Source: Nodosilinea foveolarum (GTDB taxonomy: Bacteria; Cyanobacteriota; Cyanobacteriia; Phormidesmidales; Phormidesmidaceae). Taken from it: DNA of 64,000 nt. Numbering within the stretch: position 1 is the first letter of the stretch; every line of letters begins with the position of its first letter. Positions 56,358 through 64,000 of this stretch are shown here, piece after piece. The stretch lies in NCBI GenBank assembly GCA_003242035.1, contig QBMC01000003.1, positions 1 through 64,000 of the forward strand, in the 5' to 3' direction. A program made the position numbers and the translations under genes. The notes under the pieces were generated by a model that worked only from the letters and a program-made list of their open reading frames with translations, ran no database searches and was not told where the DNA came from.

Positions 56358-56404
56358 CTGAGCGTAGTCGAAGTCAAAACCCAGCCGGATTTCGACTACG
56401 CTCA
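56358..56404. repeat. Palindromic REP-like repeat, copy 2
   Basis: Arms CTGAGCGTAGTCGAAG (56358-56373) and TTCGACTACGCTCA (56391-56404), followed in the left flank by TCAAAACCCAG. It is in opposite layout to copy 1 at 28342, with the same arm sequence. It is located between xisI and the CheA-type gene. Confidence 0.85.
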
Positions 56405-56500
56405 ATCCTCGGTTACCGCTGCACCTGAGAGTTCTGAACAGTATCGCTAAACATGCGTGATAGATATCTTTAGCAGCCATGCTCTCATTCTATAGCAGCT

Positions 56501-59500
56501 CTACCCTCCGCGCCCTTTCTCCAAGCTCTCCCCATTCAGCATCCGCTGCGCCGCATCTAGCAATGCCTCTTCCAAATAGGGCTTCGTAAAGTACCCACTC
56601 GCCCCTAAGTCCACGGCCATCTGCCGATGACGATCGGCCCCGCGCGAAGTCAACATCGCAATCGGCACCCGCTTTAGCTGACTGTCTTTTTGCATCCGCG
56701 ATAGCAATTCTAAGCCGTCCATTCTCGGCATTTCAATATCGCAGAACACCAAATCGCAAGGCAGCCCAGACCGCAGCTTATCCCAAGCCTCCTGCCCGTC
56801 TCGCGCCTGCTCCACCCGATAGCCCACCTTGTTAAAGCTCATCGACAGCAGCTCGCGCACCGTAATCGAATCATCCACAATCAGCACGGTTGGCTCGACC
56901 TTCGCTGGCGCTTCTTCAACCGCAGCCATCCCCGCTTGCGCCCACATCATCGACGACGACTCTCGGCGCACTCGGCCCATGGCAATATCAATCAGCTCCA
57001 GCACGTCAGCAATCGGCATCACGCGGCCATCCCCCATCACCGTCGCACCGGCAATTCCTAGCGGCTTGGGCACTGGCCCCTCTAGCTGCTTAATCACAAT
57101 TTCTTCTTCCCCAATTACCTGATCGACCTGCACGGCCACGTAGGTATTGGCGTTTCTAAGTACGATGACAGAAATTACGTCGTCGTCCTGACTGCCCCCA
57201 TACACTCGGCCTCGGCCTAGCGTTCGGTTAAACTTCAGCAAATTGGTCACCGGCTGGAACGGAAGCAAAGTCTCTCGCCAGCGAACGCAGTCTTGATCTT
57301 GGTCGTTTTTGATCACGCGATCGCGCGGCACATCCAACATATCTTCTACCCCATCCATCGGGAAGGCAATCCGCGCCTGATTGCTCACGCAGCTTAGCGC
57401 CTTAGAAATACTCAGCGTCAGCGGCAGGCGAATCGTAAAGCTAGTGCCCCGACCCAGCTCGGAATCAATCGTAATGCTGCCCCGAATCTCCGCTAAAGAA
57501 GTCCGCACTACGTCCATCCCCACCCCGCGACCGGCAAAGTCATCCGCCTGATCGCGCGTGCTAAATCCAGGCTGAAACAGCAAGTCGTAAGTCTCAATAT
57601 CAGAAAGCCCCTCTGCCGTTGCCTGAGAAATTAGTCCTTTTTCAATCGCCTTACGCTGCACAAACTTAGTGTCAATTCCGCCGCCATCGTCGGCGACATA
57701 AATCACAGTCTGATTGCCCTGATAAAAGGCCCGCACCGTAATTTTTCCTTCAGCCGATTTACCCGCAGAGGTTCTGGTCTCTGGCCTTTCGATGCCGTGC
57801 GTAATCGCGTTGTTTACCAAATGGGTCAATGGATCGTACAGATGCTCCACAAGCATCTTGTCGATTAGCGTATCTTGTCCTTCTACAACTAGTCGGGCCT
57901 CTTTGCCACACTTCAAGGAAATGTCTCGGACGGCGCGAGGGAGTCGGTCGGCGGCCTGAGAAAAAGCCACCATGCGGGCGGTGTTCAAGCCTTCTTGTAG
58001 CTGGGTTGTAATTTGTCTAAATTGCCGAGTCACCTGATCGGAAGACTCTACGGTATAGCCAATGTCAGAAGAAGACTCTCGTACTCTGACAATTAGCTCA
58101 ATCATTTCTTGCGAGAGCGAGTGGAATCCGGTGAAGCGATCCATTTCTAGGGCGTCGAAGATAGCGCCTGTGGCGTGATTGTTTGCCGTTGCCTTAGCCG
58201 TACTGTTGGCTGGAGTTAATCGCTTGTTCGACATTAAGGAACTTTCTAGCAGCGATCGCTCATACAAGTCGCGCAGGCGCTGCCCTACATCATTAAGCTG
58301 CTGCACCTGAAACAACAGATTATCTAAAAACTGTCTTAGCCGCTCCTGGTCTCTTTCAAGCGTGTTCCGGCTGACTACTAGCTCGCCTACTAGGTTGCTC
58401 AAATTGTCTAGGTGCTTCACCGACACGCGCATATTCTGCTCGCGCATATTGACGATGCGCCGCTGCGACCTTGCGGCGGTTCGCCTCGTTGTCGGTTCGC
58501 CATCAGCCTCTCCATCTCCCAACAGCCGTTCTAAATCATCAAAGTCGTCCATATCAGCGACCGACAATCCCGACGTAGCCTCTTCACCAAACCCGGTCAA
58601 AGTAGGGGTGAGCATAGGCAAATTGCCTGTTACCGTCGGCTCATCGGCTTCTTCAGAGAGTAAAGCATCCAGGTCGTCAAAGTCCGTAAAGTCTTCGGTA
58701 TCCTGCCCTTCATTCGCTTCTTCATCGGTCTCTTCAGGGACCCATCCAAAGAAGTCATCCTCATCTACCTCGCCTCGTGGTGCCTCCTCCGGTGCTACCG
58801 AAAGATCGTCAGCATCAGCAGACAGCGATTCTTCATCAAACAGATCATCAATATCTGAAAATGCTTCAATCACCGAGCGATCAATTGATCCATTGACCTG
58901 GCTATCGTTCTCTAGTAGATTTTTGGGCGATCGCTCACTCTTATCTACCGCAAAGTCTAGTCCCAGCAAGCTATCTAGCTCTGCATCTTCAAGCCTCAAA
59001 TCGGTAATGTCGCTAATCGTTGTTTCGCCATCTGCTGCATCTGCAAACTCGTCTAAATCGCCCGAGAAAGTGGGCAAGTCTTCCTCATCAGACAAATCGA
59101 CATCCTGACTATCAGCCGCAGCTTCTCCGGCAGAGAAATCGTCAGTCTCTGTTAGTCCTAGCCCAAAAGCCGTATCGAAATCTAACAAGTCAGCTTCTGA
59201 CAATGGGGTGTTGCTATCAGCAGCCAGCTCTAAATTGTCGGTACTGTCAGCAGAGAGTTCTGTCGTTAGAAAATCGTCTTCCAATATCGAGCCAGTCTCT
59301 ACAGAATCTCCTTCATTTGAAAGAACGGTTTCAAGAATACCGTTTGTATTCTCTTCTTCAATAGAACCCGTATCACGACCAATTCCTATTCCCTTTTCAT
59401 CTGTTGCACTTGCAGGCAGCCTTTCTTCAGACAGTATCTTTTCAGACGCCTTATTAAAGTCTGAATTTTCTAAACTTGAGTCCTCAAAGTCTAAGTCCTC

Positions 59501-62140
59501 AAAGTCTGAGTCTTCAAAGACTAAGTCCTCAAAGTCGCTCTCACTAGCGATGACATCGCGGCTGTTGGGCGTTGCCTCAAAAGACAGTGAGAAATCCAGA
59601 TCTGCATCCTCAGTTTGTGCTTCAAGCAGATCCGAAGCCGCCTCCAGGTCTCCCCATAAATCATCTGTCATATCATCCGACTCGAGATCATCAGATAATG
59701 AGCTAGTGAACGTCTCATCCGGAACTCCTAACAGCGCTTCTAGCTCCGATTCCGCCGCCTCAATCTCAGAGATAGCGTCAAAATTAGTTTCTGGTGAATC
59801 AATAAAGATTGCCGCTAAATCAGAATCATCAACTGCCTTAGCCTGATCTGCTATCTCTAAGGTGTCTTCTTTTATAGACTCCCGTGATTCACTGACATCC
59901 GAATCAAAGTCTAGATCATCCTCAAGTTCGCTTTCTTCGGTCATGGTGAATAGATCTAGAGAAAGCTCACTCCAAGGATTGTCAGCTTCTAAATCTTTAG
60001 CCGTTGTATCAGCATCGTCTTCGCCCATAAAGAAGCTATCAATGTCCTCCTCTGCCTCTTGCAGTTTGACGCCAATCAGGGTTGGAAACTCAATCTCTAG
60101 CTCGCGAGGCGGAACCGACTTGGCCTCGATCAGATGTTCTGTTAAAGAGAGTTTCCTGGTCTGCTGAACCGTATTCTCTGTAGGCGATTCTGTCTTTAAC
60201 AGGCTACCTACGTCAGCGTCTTCTATATCCAATAAATCCAAATTCAAATCGTCTAACAAACTGGATGAAGAAAAATCTGCAAGTTCAGCAGTCTCTAGTT
60301 CAGACGATGTTGTCTCAACTGCTGTACTGAAGCTATGCAGCGATCGCTCCTCCACATCCTGTTCATCTTCCAACCATACATCTTCGCGCAGCGCAGCCAT
60401 CTCGCCAAGCAGCACACTCTCTTCCAAATCCTCAGAACTTTCAGCAAACTCATCAGCTAGAACAGTCTCTGCTACAGACCCAGTCTCTGAAATTGACTCT
60501 CCAAATAGGTCTTTGTCACTCCAAAGATCCCCAAATTCATCTGCTTCATCTTCTTCAACAACGTTCTCTGCCTCTGCGCTGATACTTTCTTCATAAGCTC
60601 CTGGTGAAATGTTCAGTGCATCTAAATCTGCATCGTCAATAAAGCTATTGTCTAGCTCAGCAAACTCACCGTCAGTGAGCGTTCCACCAAATAAGTCTTC
60701 TTCCTCTAACTCGTTCTCATCAGTTTCAGAATCCTCCTCTGGCAACTTATCTTCTGCAAAGAAATCCGCTAAATCTTCTTCCGCTACAGACCCTATTCCC
60801 TCTGGATTCAGTCGCATTTCTTCAGAAATGAATGTATGATTGCCCAAAGTATTGTCAAGTTCATCTAAATCACCATCGAATAGATCGGCCAAGCTATTAA
60901 GTTCTTCGCTGCCGACATCCGGGCCTGTAACATTCACAGTAGCTAAAAGCGCATCTAACGACTCATCTGCTTTTTCTGCACTTCCAGCATTGCGATTAAG
61001 CGCCGATAGCTCTGATGGAATTTCGTCAAACTCTAGCTCCATACTTAAACGATTAACCGGATTCAGCTCGCTATCTGTAGCCTCTTCATTAGCTAGCTTT
61101 TGAATAGGCTCGTCCGGAATCTCAGCAAACAGCTCGTTCGCTAGCTCGTCGCTTTCTTCATCTGTTACGAATAAACTATCTGCCGAATGACTATCGAACA
61201 ACCCCTTAAACTCGTCAGCATCCTCTGTAGTTAAAGGCGAGTTGAAGAGATCTTCAGCCTCATCAGCCTCCCCAAACAAATCGCTTAGTTCATTTGAAGC
61301 GGTTTCAGTTAGCGGATCTTCTGGTAATAACGCCTGCATTGCGTCGCTGATTGCAACCTCAGAGGCTCGCCCGGTCAGCACCATGTCCTGAGCTTTTTTA
61401 ATCTCCTTAATGAGAACAGGTGCTAGCTGGCGGTAGTCATTACTCAATTCGCCGACGGCAATACGAGCCGTCTCAGCTAAATCGCACCACTCAGTCAGAT
61501 CAAACTGCTGACCAATGGAAATCAGCTCTGTACAAGCATCTCGCAGCGTTTTCCGACTTTCCAGGTTGTCATCAAGCTTGAAAGCGGTGAGCAGTTGACG
61601 CAAAAGCACAGTCACACCGTGCTTGAAGCTAGTCTGCAAAGCCTCAGGCGTTGCTGAAGCTCCTGAGGAAAATTGTGCCTCCGCCACCTGTCTGACCGTC
61701 GTACTGGTGGCACCAGATTTGCTCACCAGGGATGCAAGGTGCGTTTCTAACTGCCCAAAGACAGGTTCCACATCTGCCATAATTTCCTGAGCTTTATCTG
61801 GGGTTAAGCCAAAAGGACCTTCTAGCTGCTCTAGCAAGTTCTTTAACCCATCAGAAACACGCAGGAACATGGTCTCTAGCGCTCGATCAACCTGAACGGG
61901 CGATTCCTTCAGGATTTTGAAATAATCCTCCATCCGATGCGCTATTTGCTGAATGCTTTCTAAGCCCAGCATGGCCGCACCGCCTTTTACAGAATGCGCC
62001 GCCCTAAAGAGTTCGTTAGCCTTCTCACCATCTTGAATAGTGGCCTGAAGATTGAGCAACCCCTGTTCGATTGTATTGAGGTGGTCTTTCGCCTCCTCAA
62101 TGAAATAGCCCATGATGCGCTGTTGTTGCTCAGGCAGCAT
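56501..62140 (-). CDS. CheA-type hybrid histidine kinase/response regulator (HmpE/PixL-like) with very long acidic linker
   Basis: A 1879-residue protein. The HPt domain is at 1-130 with His49 in AAHSVKGGAAMLGL, and a second helical domain occupies about 170-265. About 280-1220 is an Asp/Glu/Ser-rich linker full of ELDSLLG-, DLFGE- and FEDLDF-type motifs. The kinase core follows from about 1240 (HLDNLSNLVGELV dimer helix). Its ATPase motifs are DPLTHLVNNAITHGIE, DDGGGID and GRGVGMDVVRTSL. A CheW-like domain (about 1580-1730) and a receiver with Asp1801 in VFCDIEMPRMDG complete it. It would phosphorylate CheY-like regulators of type IV pili. It lies 132 bases after the receptor gene. Confidence 0.93.
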   Translation of the reverse strand: MLPEQQQRIMGYFIEEAKDHLNTIEQGLLNLQATIQDGEKANELFRAAHSVKGGAAMLGLESIQQIAHRMEDYFKILKESPVQVDRALETMFLRVSDGLKNLLEQLEGPFGLTPDKAQEIMADVEPVFGQLETHLASLVSKSGATSTTVRQVAEAQFSSGASATPEALQTSFKHGVTVLLRQLLTAFKLDDNLESRKTLRDACTELISIGQQFDLTEWCDLAETARIAVGELSNDYRQLAPVLIKEIKKAQDMVLTGRASEVAISDAMQALLPEDPLTETASNELSDLFGEADEAEDLFNSPLTTEDADEFKGLFDSHSADSLFVTDEESDELANELFAEIPDEPIQKLANEEATDSELNPVNRLSMELEFDEIPSELSALNRNAGSAEKADESLDALLATVNVTGPDVGSEELNSLADLFDGDLDELDNTLGNHTFISEEMRLNPEGIGSVAEEDLADFFAEDKLPEEDSETDENELEEEDLFGGTLTDGEFAELDNSFIDDADLDALNISPGAYEESISAEAENVVEEDEADEFGDLWSDKDLFGESISETGSVAETVLADEFAESSEDLEESVLLGEMAALREDVWLEDEQDVEERSLHSFSTAVETTSSELETAELADFSSSSLLDDLNLDLLDIEDADVGSLLKTESPTENTVQQTRKLSLTEHLIEAKSVPPRELEIEFPTLIGVKLQEAEEDIDSFFMGEDDADTTAKDLEADNPWSELSLDLFTMTEESELEDDLDFDSDVSESRESIKEDTLEIADQAKAVDDSDLAAIFIDSPETNFDAISEIEAAESELEALLGVPDETFTSSLSDDLESDDMTDDLWGDLEAASDLLEAQTEDADLDFSLSFEATPNSRDVIASESDFEDLVFEDSDFEDLDFEDSSLENSDFNKASEKILSEERLPASATDEKGIGIGRDTGSIEEENTNGILETVLSNEGDSVETGSILEDDFLTTELSADSTDNLELAADSNTPLSEADLLDFDTAFGLGLTETDDFSAGEAAADSQDVDLSDEEDLPTFSGDLDEFADAADGETTISDITDLRLEDAELDSLLGLDFAVDKSERSPKNLLENDSQVNGSIDRSVIEAFSDIDDLFDEESLSADADDLSVAPEEAPRGEVDEDDFFGWVPEETDEEANEGQDTEDFTDFDDLDALLSEEADEPTVTGNLPMLTPTLTGFGEEATSGLSVADMDDFDDLERLLGDGEADGEPTTRRTAARSQRRIVNMREQNMRVSVKHLDNLSNLVGELVVSRNTLERDQERLRQFLDNLLFQVQQLNDVGQRLRDLYERSLLESSLMSNKRLTPANSTAKATANNHATGAIFDALEMDRFTGFHSLSQEMIELIVRVRESSSDIGYTVESSDQVTRQFRQITTQLQEGLNTARMVAFSQAADRLPRAVRDISLKCGKEARLVVEGQDTLIDKMLVEHLYDPLTHLVNNAITHGIERPETRTSAGKSAEGKITVRAFYQGNQTVIYVADDGGGIDTKFVQRKAIEKGLISQATAEGLSDIETYDLLFQPGFSTRDQADDFAGRGVGMDVVRTSLAEIRGSITIDSELGRGTSFTIRLPLTLSISKALSCVSNQARIAFPMDGVEDMLDVPRDRVIKNDQDQDCVRWRETLLPFQPVTNLLKFNRTLGRGRVYGGSQDDDVISVIVLRNANTYVAVQVDQVIGEEEIVIKQLEGPVPKPLGIAGATVMGDGRVMPIADVLELIDIAMGRVRRESSSMMWAQAGMAAVEEAPAKVEPTVLIVDDSITVRELLSMSFNKVGYRVEQARDGQEAWDKLRSGLPCDLVFCDIEMPRMDGLELLSRMQKDSQLKRVPIAMLTSRGADRHRQMAVDLGASGYFTKPYLEEALLDAAQRMLNGESLEKGRGG
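59478..59540. repeat. 15-base tandem repeat in the acidic linker
   Basis: About four to five units of the type TCCTCAAAGTCTAAG encode FEDLD/FEDSD pentads on the minus strand. They keep the frame. Confidence 0.75.
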
Positions 62141-62272
62141 AGCTGCGTTCTCCTTTATACAATCCAGAGTATTTGGCTATTTCAGTCAGCCATGGCCTTA
62201 GTTAAACAGACCCCTTAAAACCTAAGCACATCAGCCAAACTTGACGACCAAACTTGACTAATAGTCCTCTTT

Positions 62273-64000
62273 CTATTTTTTCTGATCGGAGCTTACCTTA
62301 AACTTATCGACCGAAGTCAGCAAGTCCTTAGCCACCCCGACCAGATTTTGCAAAGAAGCCGACACCCGCTGAGACTCTTGAGAGGTTTCTTGGGCCGTTA
62401 GCTCAACTGATTGCATCACTTGGGCGACAGCTCTCGAAGTCTCAGTCTGCTCTACGGTATCAGCCGTAATCGAGCGAACCAGCACATCAATCCGATTAGA
62501 AACTTGAATAATATCGTCTAATGACTGCTTTGCTTGCTCGGCTAGCCGAGTGCCTTCAATGACTTGCTGGGTGCCTTCTTCCATCGCGGTCATTACACCG
62601 CTGGTCTCGCCCTGAATTTGTAGCACAATCTGCTCAATTTCTTTCGAAGCCTTGGCAGCCCTGTCAGCGAGCTGTCTCACCTCGTCGGCCACAATTGCAA
62701 AGCCTCGACCGGCTTCACCGGCCCTAGCTGCTTCGATACTGGCGTTTAGCGCCAGCAGGTTGGTTCGAGAAGCAATTTGAGAAATTAACGCCACAATCTT
62801 TGAAATTTCTTGAGAAGACTCGGCCAGACGCTTCACCTTGCGAGTGGTGTCCGCTACGGTTTCACGAATATCTAGAATACCGGCCACCGTGCGCTCTACT
62901 GCCTCACCGCCTCTCAGTGCGGTTTCGTTGGCGGATCGGGCCACTTCCTCGGCTTCCCGTGCGCTTTCGGCTACTCGCTGAATAGAGTCTGTCATTACCT
63001 GCACAGAGTTTAGCGTGACGGCTAGCTCTTCGGCCTGACGGAGCGCATCGGCTGAGAGCGATCGCGCAAACGCCTCATTCTCAGTCGAACCCTGACTCAC
63101 CTGACGAGCCGCCACGCTTACCTGCTTCACAATCTCGCGCAAGTTCTCAATCGTTAAGTTAAAGGAGTCCGCAACTGCGCCCAACACGTCAGCCGTTACC
63201 TCGGCTTTGACGGTTAAATCACCTCTGGCCGCGCCTTCTACATCATCAAGCAACCGAATTACCTGACGCTGCAAGTCCTCTTTCGCTTGCTCCTGCTCTT
63301 GGGCCTTGCGCTGGGCTTCGCTCGTGGTCGTAAAAATAGAGCTAGCCATCTGATTGAAGCCTTCAGACAGCTTGCCAAATTCATCTTGCGTAAAGATAGT
63401 GGCTCTGGCATTCAGATCGCCTTTGGAGACCTGCCCAAAGCGCTTTTGCAATTCATCGACGGTCTGACGGGTGCGGCGATCAACTAAGGTACTCATGCCA
63501 AATACGCTGCCAAAGCTGACTAAGCCCATGAGACTACTGGTTGCCAATGTTCTGACTGGAGAAGGCTTAGCCGCTTCTGGTGCAGGCGCGATTAAGTTGA
63601 TAGCGATGGCGGCGATCGCACTCAAAACGCCAGCCGAGCCGGACACAATCAGGCGTTTGGTCAGCATCGAAGCATTTTCTAGCGGTGCCAAAGCGCCCTG
63701 CTCGCGAGGCTTAGGATTATTAACAGCCTTTTTATTAAAAATCGGCATCGGCGCAGACGTCTCTGATGCCGCGAAGCTGTCCTCATCAAAAGCGTCGCCG
63801 GATGAAGCGGCACCCTTACCTGCCGATAGCGCTCCAAACTGGCTAGGCATTGCGCCTATCGAAGGATTCGTAAAGCCAGCAGAGCTGTCAGACAAGTCAA
63901 AGTCGGGAATGCTTTCAAAATCGTCGAAATCGTCGAAAGAATCAGCGAATGGATTTGGCTTAGCGCTCGCCGCGCCCGTACCGTCCTCAAAGTCAGGAGC
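62273..64000 (-). CDS. Methyl-accepting chemotaxis protein (HmpD/PilJ-like), 5' end beyond window
   Basis: The frame is open to the window edge, so the true start lies upstream. The visible N-terminus is acidic and disordered ([16 protein letters not shown]). Two membrane helices, [20 protein letters not shown] and [18 protein letters not shown], are separated by only about 18 residues, so there is almost no periplasmic domain. HAMP-type helices follow ([39 protein letters not shown]). The signalling hairpin is [20 protein letters not shown] continuing into [20 protein letters not shown]. No GAF domain is present, unlike PixJ. With the downstream CheA it forms a taxis signalling complex, probably controlling type IV pili. 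Confidence 0.92.
   Translation of the reverse strand, partial: APDFEDGTGAASAKPNPFADSFDDFDDFESIPDFDLSDSSAGFTNPSIGAMPSQFGALSAGKGAASSGDAFDEDSFAASETSAPMPIFNKKAVNNPKPREQGALAPLENASMLTKRLIVSGSAGVLSAIAAIAINLIAPAPEAAKPSPVRTLATSSLMGLVSFGSVFGMSTLVDRRTRQTVDELQKRFGQVSKGDLNARATIFTQDEFGKLSEGFNQMASSIFTTTSEAQRKAQEQEQAKEDLQRQVIRLLDDVEGAARGDLTVKAEVTADVLGAVADSFNLTIENLREIVKQVSVAARQVSQGSTENEAFARSLSADALRQAEELAVTLNSVQVMTDSIQRVAESAREAEEVARSANETALRGGEAVERTVAGILDIRETVADTTRKVKRLAESSQEISKIVALISQIASRTNLLALNASIEAARAGEAGRGFAIVADEVRQLADRAAKASKEIEQIVLQIQGETSGVMTAMEEGTQQVIEGTRLAEQAKQSLDDIIQVSNRIDVLVRSITADTVEQTETSRAVAQVMQSVELTAQETSQESQRVSASLQNLVGVAKDLLTSVDKFKVSSDQKK

Noticed and set aside
58362-61103. Several Ser/Lys-rich plus-strand frames opposite the CheA linker (58362-59108, 59208-59846, 59862-60167, 60609-61103)
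   Set aside because: They are the complement of Asp/Glu codons in the acidic linker; they have no ribosome-binding sites or family likeness.

Overview
The window is chromosomal DNA from a cyanobacterium. The evidence is the very frequent HIP1 octamer GCGATCGC (for example at 200-207) and a set of typically cyanobacterial genes: geranylgeranyl reductase ChlP, a PAM68-like photosystem assembly factor next to rpsO, an ArgZ/AgrE arginine dihydrolase, a HetZ-related protein, glycolate dehydrogenase GlcD, the nuclease inhibitor NuiA, XisI, and a Hmp/Pil-type chemotaxis pair. A nickel superoxide dismutase with its maturation protease is also present. That combination suggests a filamentous or marine-leaning lineage (Leptolyngbya/Phormidesmis/PCC 7335-like), but the species cannot be fixed from this sequence.

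Layout. 1-4650: a Cys-rich copper-type protein, a PD-(D/E)XK-like protein, isoaspartyl peptidase, a propeller/transglutaminase protein and two small conserved proteins. 4652-5537: a long gene-free stretch before argZ. 5538-10716: argZ, ppk2, a 3-hydroxyisobutyrate-dehydrogenase-type reductase and uppS, with a pyridoxamine-oxidase-family remnant between argZ and ppk2. 11211-13568: a decayed NB-ARC/TPR gene. 13634-19961: an exported TPR protein, a zinc peptidase, cryptochrome DASH, the nuiA/nucA pair and sodN-sodX. 20001-28889: acetyltransferase, a predicted pseudokinase, an iron-sulfur photolyase, a Ski2-type helicase, dienelactone hydrolase, a deleted PfpI gene and OsmC. 29039-33523: Deg/HtrA protease, a secreted-type fragment, Hsp33 and chlP. 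33747-40577: a histidine kinase/KaiC-like operon, NurA and a CHASE2 nucleotide cyclase. 40607-47964: an FHA-PBP1A fusion, lspA-bioY, hemB, a HetZ-related gene, PAM68-like and rpsO. 48314-56313: glycosyl hydrolase, two Uma2-type genes (one frameshifted), a candidate small RNA among repeats, a membrane-anchored hypothetical, a type IV pilin, glcD and an orphan xisI. 56501-64000: a very large CheA-type hybrid kinase and its methyl-accepting chemotaxis protein, which runs off the window end.

Themes. Several genes handle light and oxidative damage (two different photolyase-family flavoproteins, NiSOD, OsmC, Hsp33, Deg protease). A type IV pilin gene and the taxis kinase/receptor pair are consistent with pilus-based motility. 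Gene decay is unusually visible. Intergenic gaps hold C-terminal remnants of a flavin oxidase and a sugar transferase, an internally deleted PfpI, a three-lesion STAND ATPase, a frameshifted Uma2 gene, and perhaps 5'-truncated genes at both 70 and 30517. Several signalling proteins keep their folds but have lost catalytic residues: the kinase-like protein at 20942, the receiver-like domain at 34928, and the KaiC-like protein at 36450. No tRNA, rRNA, CRISPR array, transposase or prophage was recognised.
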